Positions 9,250-19,082 of a stretch of 64,000 nt of DNA are shown in pieces (position 1 is the first letter of the stretch; every line of letters begins with the position of its first letter). A program made the translations under genes and the position numbers. Source of the stretch: Planctomycetaceae bacterium (GTDB lineage Bacteria > Planctomycetota > Planctomycetia > Planctomycetales > Planctomycetaceae); assembly GCA_016795145.1 (NCBI GenBank), contig JAEUII010000324.1, positions 1 to 64,000 on the forward strand. Reading direction: 5' to 3'. Under the pieces are notes generated by a model, which was not told the origin of the DNA, ran no database searches, and worked only from the letters and a program-made list of their open reading frames with translations.

Positions 9250-11946
9250 CTAATTCTGAGTCACCTGAACCTGCGGTCGAAGCTGCTGCCGACGGTTTTC
9301 TACAACAGCTGCGGCAGCCTGAACGGCTTGCTCCGCGGTGCTCAGTTCTGTGTTGGCAGCAGTAACTTGAGCTTCAATCGGTGGAATCTCAGCAGTCAGT
9401 GCCTTCATCGTCGCGTCAGCAGTCTGCATCGTCTGTTTCGCATCAGCAACAGTCTTTGCTGCTGTGTCAATTTCTGCTTTCGTCGCTGCCATCTGTTTGT
9501 CCATTGCTGCAATTTGTTCGGTCATCACTGGCAGTGATTTTTCCTGACGATCAACAACGGCGGCTAGTCCGTCGGCCGAGGCCTTGATGTCTGCGTTGTC
9601 CGGAAGGAGTGCCAGAGCCGCCTTGGCCTGTTCGAGGGCGGCCTTCAGGACGGGCACTGAGTTTTGAGTCTTTGTCATCGTGTCCTGCTGAGCAATCTTC
9701 TGCTGTTCAACGGCAGCCATTGCGGTGGTCAGGTCTTTCATCTTCTGTTCGGTTGCCGCGGCCAAAGCCTGAGCATCCTGCAGAGACTTTGCAGCCGCTG
9801 CCATCATGTCCTGCTTTTCTTTCAGTGTGGCCTGAGCCTGCAGTGACGTCAGCTGGACTTCATCACGTTTCTTCTTTGCTGCTTCCAGAGAAGCCAGCTC
9901 GTCTCGCAATGCGATGTAGTGTTGCCAGCGGCCGACGAGTGAGTTGGCTCGATTCAGTTCCTGCTGGACAGCGGCCAGAGCCTGTTCTTTTGCAGCGGTC
10001 GCCTGCTGCAGCGGAGTCAGTGCGGCAGTCTCGGCATCGACAGCACCTTTTGCCGCGACGTTTGCCTGTTCGTCAACTGTCAGCTGCTTCTTCTGTGCTT
10101 CAAGATTTGCAGCGATGCTGGTGACGTTAGTCTTCGCCGTTGCAAGCTCGCCCTCTTTTGTTTTCATCTCGGCTTCACGGGCAGTGACCTGGGCCTTGAG
10201 CTGCTCCACGACTTTCTTCAGGTCCGCATCACCCTGCATCATCTCTGATGCCATGGCCGACTTTTCAGCAGCAGCCTTCAGTTCCGGAATAGCCTTTTGA
10301 AGGGCCGCAAGAGCATCGGTCAGTTGCTTTTCCTTCGTCTGTTCTGCGGTGAGCTTTTCTGTCTCGCCATTCACAACGGCCTGCTGATCCGTCACCTTCT
10401 TCTGAGTTGCAGCGTAGTTGACGTTGGCAGCGTCCAGCTTCTGCTGCTGCGCTGTCTGGGCAGCGACTGCTGCATCTTTTTCGGCTGTCGCAACTTTGAC
10501 CTTTTCTGTCGCCGGAGGAACAAGCCCCTGAGCCTGGGCCAGTCGCTCTTCCAGCGTTGGAGGATTCGTGCTTAGCTGGCCGATGCGAGTGCCATCGGCC
10601 GCGTTCCAAACGCGAACGTCGCCTGTCCAGTCTCCCGCGATAACGCGATCCGTTTCATCGCAGTGGGTGACCTGGAGTGCCAGATCGTTGAATGCTTCGA
10701 AACCGCGAATCGCGCCTCCGTTGGCATCCCACAATTTGGCGACTTTGTCTCGACCTGAGGAGACAATTCGACCATCACGACAGTATTCGATGGAGAAGAC
10801 ACCGCCGCCATGAGCACCCCATGACTTGATCTGATTTCCGTTTTCCATCTCCCAGAGTCGGATGGTTGTGTCTTCGCTTCCGGAAGCCAGAACGTTGCCG
10901 TCGATACGCCACGACACAGAGTAGACAGGGCCTGTGTGCCCGGCCAGCGTCAGGTAGTCGCGGCCAGTGTGGGCTTCCCACACCAGCAGGCCGCCGCTCC
11001 TGTCAGACGATGCCAGGAGAACGCCGTCCGGGCTGAATTCCACAGAGTAGATCCAGTCGGTGTGCTTGCGGCATTCATACATCAATTCGCCGGTTGCAGT
11101 GCTGTAGACGCGGACGATCTTCTGTGGTCCACCAAGAGCAATCATCGTCTGGTCGGCACTGATATCCGCGCCGAGAACTTCGTCCAGTTCATCACCCACA
11201 GTTGCGATGCGTTCGCCAGTGCGGATGTCCCATACCACGCACAGTCCCTTCGCAGCGCCGTGACCACCTCCTGCAAGCAGCAGGCTTCCGTTGCGGCTGA
11301 ATTTCAGGACGCGAGGGACACCTTCCGGGAACGGAAGAACGCCAAGCGGCTCCAGGGACTCTGAGTGATACAGGACAACCTGCTTTTGTCCGGCCACGGC
11401 GACAAGTTTGGACCATGGGTTGGTTGCGATCGCGGAGACGGCGGTCGTCGATGTGGTCTTGACCACAGGCTGAAGATTCAAAACGTCCGGCATCGGAGCA
11501 GGCCCTTCGGGTCGGGCTCCCGCCGACACATTGACGCTCATCGCCGCATTCTTTTTCTTCGGCAACACAACCTTGCTGGAGGCTGTTTCCGGTGCTCCGC
11601 CATCAATCCACTTCTTGAACACATCAAGTACCGGATCCGGTAGCTTGTCCGCGTTCGGCGGCATGTAAGGTTCGCTCTGGTGAGAGACCAGGCTGTAGAG
11701 ATAGCTGGCTCCTGAATCACCAACTTCAACAGACGCTCCGGACGCACCGCCCTGCATCAGCGATGAGTAGGATGACAGGTCCAGGTCAGCACTCTTCTTG
11801 TTCGTGTTGTGGCACGACAAACACTTGTCCCGGAGGATCGGCTTGATGTGATCTTCGAAGTTGATCTTGTCTTCCGCAATCGCGCTGGAAGCATTTTGAA
11901 CCGCAAGAACTGCGACGATTGCTGCAAGTGATGGCAGACGTTTCAT
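9250..11946 (-). CDS. PSCyt1 cytochrome-like domain + WD40 propeller + C-terminal coiled coil
   Basis: The 898-residue product starts at ATG 11946 with TTGGAG 5 bases upstream and has a cleavable signal peptide (about 1-24, ending SAIAED). A PSCyt1 domain follows: FEDHIKPILRDKCLSCHNTNKKSADLDL with the heme-binding CxxCH at about 43-47 and the MPP motif of these domains further on. From about 160 to 465 there are seven or so WD40 blades (for example HTDWIYSVEFSPDG, HTGPVYSVSWRIDG). The last 430 residues are a long Ala/Gln/Lys-rich coiled coil rich in heptads. The family is typical of planctomycetes and is predicted to be periplasmic. The coiled-coil tail could span or organise a complex. It belongs to the minus-strand cluster with the DUF1549/DUF1553, PPC and DUF1501 genes, but a terminator separates it from the gene upstream. 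Confidence 0.88.
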   Translation of the reverse strand: MKRLPSLAAIVAVLAVQNASSAIAEDKINFEDHIKPILRDKCLSCHNTNKKSADLDLSSYSSLMQGGASGASVEVGDSGASYLYSLVSHQSEPYMPPNADKLPDPVLDVFKKWIDGGAPETASSKVVLPKKKNAAMSVNVSAGARPEGPAPMPDVLNLQPVVKTTSTTAVSAIATNPWSKLVAVAGQKQVVLYHSESLEPLGVLPFPEGVPRVLKFSRNGSLLLAGGGHGAAKGLCVVWDIRTGERIATVGDELDEVLGADISADQTMIALGGPQKIVRVYSTATGELMYECRKHTDWIYSVEFSPDGVLLASSDRSGGLLVWEAHTGRDYLTLAGHTGPVYSVSWRIDGNVLASGSEDTTIRLWEMENGNQIKSWGAHGGGVFSIEYCRDGRIVSSGRDKVAKLWDANGGAIRGFEAFNDLALQVTHCDETDRVIAGDWTGDVRVWNAADGTRIGQLSTNPPTLEERLAQAQGLVPPATEKVKVATAEKDAAVAAQTAQQQKLDAANVNYAATQKKVTDQQAVVNGETEKLTAEQTKEKQLTDALAALQKAIPELKAAAEKSAMASEMMQGDADLKKVVEQLKAQVTAREAEMKTKEGELATAKTNVTSIAANLEAQKKQLTVDEQANVAAKGAVDAETAALTPLQQATAAKEQALAAVQQELNRANSLVGRWQHYIALRDELASLEAAKKKRDEVQLTSLQAQATLKEKQDMMAAAAKSLQDAQALAAATEQKMKDLTTAMAAVEQQKIAQQDTMTKTQNSVPVLKAALEQAKAALALLPDNADIKASADGLAAVVDRQEKSLPVMTEQIAAMDKQMAATKAEIDTAAKTVADAKQTMQTADATMKALTAEIPPIEAQVTAANTELSTAEQAVQAAAAVVENRRQQLRPQVQVTQN

Positions 11947-12161
11947 GACAACTCCAACCCCTCAAATCAATTTCTGAGCCGTTGCATCAGCGACATTCAA
12001 CTGTACGCAGCGACCCAGAATTGCTCACTTATCTTCGGCAAACTTTGCCGGCTTTCGAAAGGCCGCACAGAGTCTGCACACGAAAAAGGTCTCCCAGCCT
12101 TCCCAGCCAGGTCCCCATAATCCTTCAAATCGTTGTAACCGGACCTCACCGCGACACAAAC

Positions 12162-12187
12162 AGCCCGGCATCTTTCGAAACCGGGCT
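12162..12187 (-). terminator. Terminator hairpin after the BIG2-DUF1549 gene
   Basis: AGCCCGG and CCGGGCT pair around a 12-base loop. On the minus strand the stem is followed by GTTTGTG, only weakly T-rich. It lies 25 bases after the stop of the DUF1549/DUF1553 gene, so the WD40-cytochrome gene downstream probably has its own promoter in 11947-12160. Confidence 0.6.
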
Positions 12188-12211
12188 CTTGTGATTGTCA
12201 GTTCAAACGGA

Positions 12212-14638
12212 CTAATGATTAAACAGGAACTCGCGAGAGTTCAGCAGTGACCAGAAGATATCTTCCAGGGCCTCTGCCGGGTTCTGCTGTTCTGCAACCA
12301 ATGCAACAAGTGATGCGAGCTCAGCTTCCGTTGGACGGCGACTGAAACATCTCAGATACATCTCGTTGATGATCTCCGCCGGAGTCTTGCCTTCCTTCAG
12401 TCGGGTCGGGATCAGTCCGCCCTGCTGGATTTTGGCATTCGAAGTATCACCGTTGATCAGATGGAGAGCCTGCGACAGGTTTGGTTCCATCTTCACTTCA
12501 CACGAGCAAACGCTTTCTCGCTTGGCACGACCAAATGTCGTCAGGAAGTACGTTGCTGTGTTACCGTCAGCGATCTGAACCGCACGCGCACCGACTGGAA
12601 GGCCAGGGAACTTATCCTGTGTCGACGTGACCGAGCTAATGCAGTCCAGCAGGATCTCGGCACGAATTCGACGAAGTTCTGCGTGAGCGAAGTTGCGATG
12701 ATCAGACTCATTCGTTGGGTTTGTCTTTGTGGACAACTGGTAAGTCCGTGATGTGCAGATGTCGCGAACCAGTTTGCGGAAGTCGTAGTTGTATTCGGTG
12801 AACTTGCGACCAAGTTCATCCAGCAGTTCCGGATTCACTGGAGGATTGCTGACTCGAACGTCGTCGACTTCATGAATGATGCCACGCCCAAAGAAGTGAG
12901 CCCACACGATGTTCGCAAGGTTCTTCGCGAAGTATGGATTTTCTGAAGAGGCAAGCCACTGGGCCATCACTTCACGCCGGTCGCGTCCGGCCAGATCAGG
13001 CTCGACGCCGCCCAGGAACTTTGGCTTCATGACACGGCCACCAACCAGGTGAGTTACTTCGCCGCCACCGGAATTGAAGATGATCGTCTCACGAGGGTCT
13101 TCACCCTGCTTTCGACCAATCTGCGAAAAGAAGGCAGCAAAGCCATAGTAGTCATCCATCGTCCAGCGGTCGAACGGATGATTGTGGCACTGAGCACACT
13201 GGATTCGCATGCCCATGAACACCTGAGCGACGTTCTCTGAAACCTTCAGAGTTTCCGTTTCAGTCTGGTAGTAGTTCGTGGCAGGGCTGGAAAACGAACC
13301 ACCTCGGGAACCCAGAAGTTCCTGAACCATCTTGTCGGTCGGCGTGTTGCTGGCAATCTTCTCCTTCAGCCAGTTGTAATAGGCCAGCATCGGTTTCTTT
13401 TCGACACGATTTGCGATCGTTCGCACCTGAAGCAGTTCTGCCCACTTCATCACCCAGATGTCAACGAACTCCTTGCGGCCAAGCAGGTCATCAACCAGTT
13501 TGTCTCGCTTTGCCGGGTCAGTGTCAGCCAGGAACTTTGCGTGTTCATCAACGGTCGGCATTGTTCCGGTGATGTCGACGAACACACGTCGCAGAAACTC
13601 TTCGTCAGAACACAGTTCTGATGGAACAATTCTGAGCTTTCGAAGCTTCGCATTGACCAGTGTGTCGACGTAGTTGTTTTCGGGAGTCTTTGGATCTTCG
13701 TACTGCAGACCCTTTGGAAGAACAATGAACTGCGAACCAACCGTATGAGTTTCAAAACGAGCCATGATGAAGGCTTCACCGCGAGCGTGAGCCGTTACCA
13801 TGCCGGTCTGAGCAATCTCAGCACTGTTTTCGTTGTTTGAGCTGAAGAATGCGAGATTCGTCACATCGCGGTCGGTGCCGTCCGCATACTTTGCCCGGAC
13901 AGTAAGTCTCTGGGTCGTACCTTCGCCATCCATTACGGCGTTCTTTGGATACAGCTCTACTGACACCACGGCAGGAACCGGTCCCGGGTCATTCGGAGCA
14001 CCGGCTTCCAGCCATCGAAGAACAGTGTTGTAGTGTTCGCTGCCTGGTTCAAATCGCTTTCCACCAGTGTGAGGCACCTGGCCAGCACCCTTTTCAAGCA
14101 AGAGGCTTTCTTTCGGCAACGCCAGATTGATTCGGCGGCCTGGGATTTCGCGAGTCAGGCGATAGTGGTCCCCTTCAGGGTCGAAGCCGAACAATGAAAT
14201 TCGGAAACCGTCTTTGCCTCGAGCAGCACCATGACAGCTGCCGTTGTTGCAACTGGTCTTCATGAACACCGGCATCACGTCCTGACGGAAACTGATCGGT
14301 GGGTCGACCTGACAGTTTTGCACTGTCACGGGCACTTCAACAGTGTGAGCGCCAAAGGAGACCTTCAGTTTGGTAGTACCGTCTGCGACAGGATAGAAAG
14401 TCGATCCATCGCGTCGAACAAGACCTTCATTCTCCAGCGCCCAGGTGACCTGGTCGGTCACATCCGCTGTGAGTCCGTTAGGCATGACCGCCTGGACAAT
14501 AATCTGCTGACGATCGCGGGCCGCAGACAGATGAATGTCAGACGGGGCAACTGAAATTGATGCCGGAGTGTCCTGTGCAGAAGCCCCGGCGGGCAGCACA
14601 AAGGCAAAGGCAACCAGTGAAAGAAGCAAACGTTTCAT
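12212..14638 (-). CDS. BIG2-like + DUF1549 (PSCyt2) + DUF1553 (PSD1) protein
   Basis: This is an 808-residue exported protein with a signal peptide (about 1-22, ending ASAQD). It begins with a bacterial Ig-like (BIG2-type) domain (28-108). Next comes a cytochrome-like segment with CNNGSCHGAARGKDGF near residue 130, where the two cysteines are four residues apart instead of two. A second Ig-like stretch lies near 225-310. A DUF1549 domain (about 325-530) contains CAQCHNHPFDRW, and a DUF1553 domain (about 560-800) ends with the usual SLLNSREFLFNH. The family is almost restricted to planctomycetes and relatives and is thought to be redox- or carbohydrate-related, without a proven reaction. GGAG lies 9 bases before the ATG. 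It is 53 bases downstream of the PPC gene, so the two are probably cotranscribed. Confidence 0.9.
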   Translation of the reverse strand: MKRLLLSLVAFAFVLPAGASAQDTPASISVAPSDIHLSAARDRQQIIVQAVMPNGLTADVTDQVTWALENEGLVRRDGSTFYPVADGTTKLKVSFGAHTVEVPVTVQNCQVDPPISFRQDVMPVFMKTSCNNGSCHGAARGKDGFRISLFGFDPEGDHYRLTREIPGRRINLALPKESLLLEKGAGQVPHTGGKRFEPGSEHYNTVLRWLEAGAPNDPGPVPAVVSVELYPKNAVMDGEGTTQRLTVRAKYADGTDRDVTNLAFFSSNNENSAEIAQTGMVTAHARGEAFIMARFETHTVGSQFIVLPKGLQYEDPKTPENNYVDTLVNAKLRKLRIVPSELCSDEEFLRRVFVDITGTMPTVDEHAKFLADTDPAKRDKLVDDLLGRKEFVDIWVMKWAELLQVRTIANRVEKKPMLAYYNWLKEKIASNTPTDKMVQELLGSRGGSFSSPATNYYQTETETLKVSENVAQVFMGMRIQCAQCHNHPFDRWTMDDYYGFAAFFSQIGRKQGEDPRETIIFNSGGGEVTHLVGGRVMKPKFLGGVEPDLAGRDRREVMAQWLASSENPYFAKNLANIVWAHFFGRGIIHEVDDVRVSNPPVNPELLDELGRKFTEYNYDFRKLVRDICTSRTYQLSTKTNPTNESDHRNFAHAELRRIRAEILLDCISSVTSTQDKFPGLPVGARAVQIADGNTATYFLTTFGRAKRESVCSCEVKMEPNLSQALHLINGDTSNAKIQQGGLIPTRLKEGKTPAEIINEMYLRCFSRRPTEAELASLVALVAEQQNPAEALEDIFWSLLNSREFLFNH

Positions 14639-14691
14639 TAATCAACACTCCAGGGTCGGAGAAATCTGCTGGGGAAAAAACTCGCGAATGA

Positions 14692-17145
14692 CTACGGCTT
14701 TGCTTCGCCGCCACCCTTCTTCTGCGCTTCAAGTCGCAGTTTCTCGAGTCGGGTCAATCGCTTTTCCGCTGGTGGTGCAGGAGCGGGCATTGGTGCAGCC
14801 GCCTGTGCCGCCGGCATTGGCGCCGGAGCAGGTGCGGCTGTTGGCATTGGTAATGGCTTGTCAATTCGAAGTTCGGAGTTCCCAAGTCGAGCATGAACGA
14901 TTTGCTCACCGTTTTCTACCACGGTCACCTGGCAGAACACGTTCTTGTGTGTTCCTTCAGGGCTGTCAGCAGCCGTTGTGATCTTGAAGACCAGTTCCTT
15001 CGTTTCAGCTGTGATCTGAAGAGGTTCAGCAGTGACTTTGTGAGGAAGACCAACCAGCGTCACTTGAGCGGGCTGCTTGATTTCCTTCAGGATCGAAACT
15101 GCCACAGGCATTTCCGTCTCTTTCCCCTGCTCAACCGAGGCACGCTGAATTTCCAGACCGACGTACGGTTCGGCGACTTCCAGCGATGCCATCTGAGTCG
15201 AAGCCCAGGCAGCACCGTTAATGTTGGCCCAGCCGAGTGCGTAGATTGGCCATTTGCCGAGCGCTGCGTTTCCGTCAGCATTCAATTGATAGAGACCTTC
15301 GTTCTGTCCCTTGGGGATAACGATCTCACTGTTCGCTCCAATCCCTGGCGGACGGAATGGGAACTGGACGTGAATCTCTTCGTCCCATCCCTCTTTCTTC
15401 TTCGCGACCACCTTCAGTTGCATCATGCCTGCTCGAACCAGAGGAACATTTGGCTGCACAATCTCAAGGTGGAACGGTAGTTCCTCGACAACAGCAACAG
15501 GCAGTCGATCCACATCCTTCCAGACATAAAGCGACTGGCCAGGACCTGCAATCACGAAGTCTGCACGGTTCGTAAAGTGGCCAACGACTGATGCCAGGTT
15601 TGGATCGGTCGGCTTCATTTTGAAGTCCACCAGGGCACCAGCCAATGGTGCGTCTGCAGCAGCTTCGAAAACGATCGGCATGACGTTCAGGTTCGGATTC
15701 ATCGGTGGAGCGACAACAGTGATCCCCGGCGGCAACTCCAGCCCATCGATGGTCAATTCTCCGCCAAAGTTGATTCGCTCAGCGGAAATGATTGTGGCGT
15801 ATCGATTGCCGCGAGGGACATACACCTGCTGCCGTGACTGTGAATAGCGAGCCACTCTCGGAATGCCGAGGTTGAGAGAAGGCTTTACTTCCTGGAACTC
15901 GATGCGGTACGTGAACTCGGGGCCTCCCCGATTCAGGTGGTCAGCAACACGAATGGCGTAGTCACCATCTGCCGGTACTTGCCAGCGGAAATAGCTGTCA
16001 GGGCCGCGGGAGTCATCGTTGCCTGTGATGCCTTCGCCATTCGCTTTGTAGAGATTCATCACGGGGTCGATTGGTGAGCGAATGCGACGTCCGAAGCACT
16101 CGACTTCAAAGACCTGTCCCGCCTTTGCTGTGAACTTGAAAATATCAACATCCCCTGGTTCCTGCAGGATGCCGTTAAACGCTGACGGAAACGTGGCAAC
16201 AGGTGTTGCTGTGTCGAAGCCCTGATTAGGCTCTGCTTCCATCGAATTCGGATGTGGCGACACTCGGACGATGTGTGGTGACGGTGTGATTCCTTCGGCG
16301 TCGTCGATGTAAACCGGAAGTTCGGTCACACCTGCAGCAGGGAATGCAATTGACTTTGTGATTGGACCATTGGCATCACCAATGAACGTGATGTCCAGTG
16401 ACTGACCTGCCTGACCACCAGCCGGATACGTGATTGTTGGTCGAGGAAAGGTCCCGATGTGCAGTCGATACCGACAGTTGCCGTCGCCACCGTAGCTGCT
16501 GTCTCGCATTTCGACGATGTAACGTCCGTCTTCCGGAACAACGATCGACGCGGCTGCATCCTGCTTCAACAGAGGGGAATCGTCTACGGCTGCGAGTTCA
16601 AATCGTTTTTCGTTCAGAATCGCAATGTAAGGGTCAAACAGTGTCTGACCGAATCGCATGCCTTCCACTTCAACACTCAGACGCTGACCCTTCTTTGCTT
16701 CCACAACAAAGTAATCCACGTCTTCATTATCAACGGTGCCGGACACCGTCACGTTTAGCGAAATTGCCTGTGGGGCGGCGAAGTCGGTGTTTGGTTCCTT
16801 CTCCTCCACGACTGGAAGTGCTCCGACAAAGAACGTGCGGTAGTCAGAAATCCCGCTCTTTGTCCGGACCTGTGCGGTGTGTTCACCGAGCGCACAATCT
16901 GGAGCGATTCGGACTTTGACGTCGATGTTGTTTGCGTCGGCGGCTTTGATTTCCAGAACTTCAAAGCCAGGTTCGTAGAACAGGATCTGTTCCGCGTCGT
17001 TAAGGCGAGCACCTGCAAAGCGGAAAACCTGTTCGGTTCCTCGCTGAGCACCGCGAGGAACAATAATAGAAAGTTGCGGATCCGCGGCATTCAACGATGT
17101 TGCCACAGCGGCGAGGCAAAGCCAGGCAGCAAGTACAGAACGCAT
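14692..17145 (-). CDS. Exported protein with two bacterial pre-peptidase C-terminal (PPC) domains
   Basis: The ATG at 17145 has GGAAG 9-10 bases upstream and begins a signal peptide (MRSVLAAWLCLAAVATSLNAAD); an ATG 18 bases earlier lacks a site. Two PPC-like beta-sandwich domains can be seen: one after VEEKEPNTDFAAPQAI (about 112-235, with DVDYFVVEAKKGQ) and one after MEAEPNQGFDTATPVA (about 305-420, with DVDIFKFTAKAGQ). More beta-rich sequence follows, and the C-terminus is an Ala/Pro-rich tail followed by a basic Lys-rich end. PPC domains are usually non-catalytic binding or secretion modules. Here no peptidase domain is attached. The gene sits between DUF1501 upstream and DUF1549/DUF1553 downstream, a repeated planctomycete gene order, which suggests that the products act together in the periplasm. 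Confidence 0.85.
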   Translation of the reverse strand: MRSVLAAWLCLAAVATSLNAADPQLSIIVPRGAQRGTEQVFRFAGARLNDAEQILFYEPGFEVLEIKAADANNIDVKVRIAPDCALGEHTAQVRTKSGISDYRTFFVGALPVVEEKEPNTDFAAPQAISLNVTVSGTVDNEDVDYFVVEAKKGQRLSVEVEGMRFGQTLFDPYIAILNEKRFELAAVDDSPLLKQDAAASIVVPEDGRYIVEMRDSSYGGDGNCRYRLHIGTFPRPTITYPAGGQAGQSLDITFIGDANGPITKSIAFPAAGVTELPVYIDDAEGITPSPHIVRVSPHPNSMEAEPNQGFDTATPVATFPSAFNGILQEPGDVDIFKFTAKAGQVFEVECFGRRIRSPIDPVMNLYKANGEGITGNDDSRGPDSYFRWQVPADGDYAIRVADHLNRGGPEFTYRIEFQEVKPSLNLGIPRVARYSQSRQQVYVPRGNRYATIISAERINFGGELTIDGLELPPGITVVAPPMNPNLNVMPIVFEAAADAPLAGALVDFKMKPTDPNLASVVGHFTNRADFVIAGPGQSLYVWKDVDRLPVAVVEELPFHLEIVQPNVPLVRAGMMQLKVVAKKKEGWDEEIHVQFPFRPPGIGANSEIVIPKGQNEGLYQLNADGNAALGKWPIYALGWANINGAAWASTQMASLEVAEPYVGLEIQRASVEQGKETEMPVAVSILKEIKQPAQVTLVGLPHKVTAEPLQITAETKELVFKITTAADSPEGTHKNVFCQVTVVENGEQIVHARLGNSELRIDKPLPMPTAAPAPAPMPAAQAAAPMPAPAPPAEKRLTRLEKLRLEAQKKGGGEAKP

Positions 17146-17395
17146 AGCGACAGTCTCTTCCATTGAATGAGACGCAAGGACTCCTTCCTTCGTGAGGCTT
17201 CATCGTCCCTGATGAAGCGAATCACAGACTACCCGAAGCGTCTACGCGGTCATCGGGTCGTATTGAGCAGCCTTCGTCAAGTCCCCGTGAGCCATGTTGA
17301 CTCATGCGCGGATATGGCACATTCGGCTGCCCTATTGCACAACAACGCCACGGACGATTACTCGAACCGCAGCGTTGTGTATGTCGTCTTCACAG

Positions 17396-18694
17396 TTACG
17401 CAAGCAGGTCGCTGCGAATCTTTCCGCCGTCCACGATTTCAATTGGACGATCACCTGGAGCCATCAGTTCCTTGTCAGCAACGATGCCCAGACAGCTGTA
17501 GATCGTTGTTGCCCAGTCTTCCACATTGAGCGGGTTATCTTCTGGTTCGCTCGCGGTTGAATTGGAAGTCCCGTAAACGAATCCACCCTTGACGCCGCCA
17601 CCAGCCAGAACAACGCTGAACACCTTCGGCCAGTGGTCTCGACCGGCAGTGCCGTTGATCTTTGGAGTTCGACCGAACTCGCTTGCGATGCAAACCATCG
17701 TGTCCTTCAGGCGACCGCGTTCATCAAGGTCGCGAATCAGCCGAGAAAACGCCTGATCAAGCGGTGGAACCTGGCCATTGATGCCAGCTGCAATGTTGTC
17801 ATGCATGTCCCAGCCGCCGTAAGTCAGCGTCACGAACCGAGCGCCGGCTTCGACCAGTCGTCGAGCCATCAGCATTCGCGCACCAGCTTCGTTGCGGCCG
17901 TATTCATCGCGAAGCTTGTCTGGCTCTTTGCTCAGATCGAATGCTTCACGTGCCTGCGGTGAGCTGATCAGCCCGTAAGCTCGCTGATAGAACGTATCCA
18001 CGGCATCCAGTGAATCCGCCTTTTCCTTCTTCACGAAGTGATCGTTGACTGCGTCCAGAGCACGGCGCCGGCGAGTGAAACGTTCGTCCGTTACGCCGCC
18101 TGGCAACTGAAGGTCACGAACTGTGAAGCTGCCGGAAGCTGGATCAGCACCCAGGCTGAACGGTGCAAATGACGAGCTGAGGTAGCCCGTTCCCGCGAAC
18201 TCATTCGGCTGCCCTGGGATACAGATATACTGTGGAATGTTATTTCGTGGGCCAAACTCATGGCTAACAACGCTGCCCATGCTCGGGTAAGCCAGAGCCG
18301 GACTTGGGCGGTAGCCGGTAAACATGTTGTGAGTACCACGCTCGTGGGCGGCTTCACCGTGAGTCATGCTTCGACAGATGGTGATCTTGTCCATGACCTT
18401 TGACGTCTGGACCCAGCGCTCATTGATGAATACGCCAGGAACATTGGTCTCGATCGAGCCCATTGGTCCGCGGTATTCGATCGGGGCATAAGGCTTTGGG
18501 TCAAAGCTTTCCTGGTGGGCCATACCACCTGGAAGGAAGATGAAAATGACAGACTTCGCTGTCCCTTCCTTGCTCTCGTAATTCTTGATGTCTGCCTGTG
18601 CGGACTTGAGCTTGAAGTACTGAGCCAGCGTCAGGCCAATTCCACCACAAAATCCGACGTGAAGGAAACTTCTGCGACTACGACCAGGATTCAT
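17396..18694 (-). CDS. DUF1501 protein with Tat-like signal
   Basis: DUF1501 proteins are alkaline-phosphatase/sulfatase-fold relatives of unknown reaction. The ATG at 18694 follows GGAGAGAG, and the protein starts MNPGRSRRSFLHVGFCGG, a twin-arginine-type signal. Recognisable DUF1501 blocks are SVIFIFLPGGMAHQESFDPKP, the segment TICRSMTHGEAAHERG, the block RFVTLTYGGWDMHDN, and SEFGRTPKINGTAGRDHWP near residues 335-355. The conserved His and Asp residues in those blocks suggest that a metal site is kept. DUF1501 genes are nearly always beside DUF1549/DUF1553 genes in planctomycetes, as here. The next gene downstream (PPC protein) starts 250 bases after the stop. Confidence 0.92.
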   Translation of the reverse strand: MNPGRSRRSFLHVGFCGGIGLTLAQYFKLKSAQADIKNYESKEGTAKSVIFIFLPGGMAHQESFDPKPYAPIEYRGPMGSIETNVPGVFINERWVQTSKVMDKITICRSMTHGEAAHERGTHNMFTGYRPSPALAYPSMGSVVSHEFGPRNNIPQYICIPGQPNEFAGTGYLSSSFAPFSLGADPASGSFTVRDLQLPGGVTDERFTRRRRALDAVNDHFVKKEKADSLDAVDTFYQRAYGLISSPQAREAFDLSKEPDKLRDEYGRNEAGARMLMARRLVEAGARFVTLTYGGWDMHDNIAAGINGQVPPLDQAFSRLIRDLDERGRLKDTMVCIASEFGRTPKINGTAGRDHWPKVFSVVLAGGGVKGGFVYGTSNSTASEPEDNPLNVEDWATTIYSCLGIVADKELMAPGDRPIEIVDGGKIRSDLLA

Positions 18695-19027
18695 CCATCT
18701 CTCTCCAGGGAAATTGCGCCAACTGAACCTCACTGCGGCCAGCAGACGAAAATAGTTTGACTAAGTATCGGCAGAAACGGCAGAAAAGATTGCCAGAGGC
18801 GGGATCTGGGGCGGGACTTTGCGGCGGGAAACCCACCTCAAGTCCAACAAGTCTTAAGTGGGCGGTTTTGATTGTCAAGAATCAATGACCATATTTGGGA
18901 GGTCATCCGATTCTCGGAAACCGCCAATTGCCAAGGGCTTTCGGCTGAATTCCACCAGTCCTCACGCGCCAACGGCGTTTCGTGTTCTTCTGAAAATCCA
19001 GCACTCTGCCGTATTCGCAAACAAAAA
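18695..19027. other. Intergenic stretch upstream of the DUF1501 gene
   Basis: About 330 bases lie between the DUF1501 start and the terminator of the small lipoprotein gene. Open frames here are short and lack a start with a ribosome binding site. The promoter of the DUF1501 cluster is presumably in the first 150 bases, but I see no clear -35/-10 pair. Confidence 0.4.
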
Positions 19028-19058
19028 GACCCTGACTGAATTTTTGTTCAGCAGGGTC
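19028..19058 (-). terminator. Rho-independent terminator of the small lipoprotein gene
   Basis: GACCCTG and CAGGGTC pair, and the stem is extended by CTGAA/TTCAG. On the minus strand the stem is followed by TTTTTG. It lies 25 bases after the stop of the gene at 19083-19340. Confidence 0.88.
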
Positions 19059-19082
19059 GATTTGCTAAAGCAATTGACTCAA

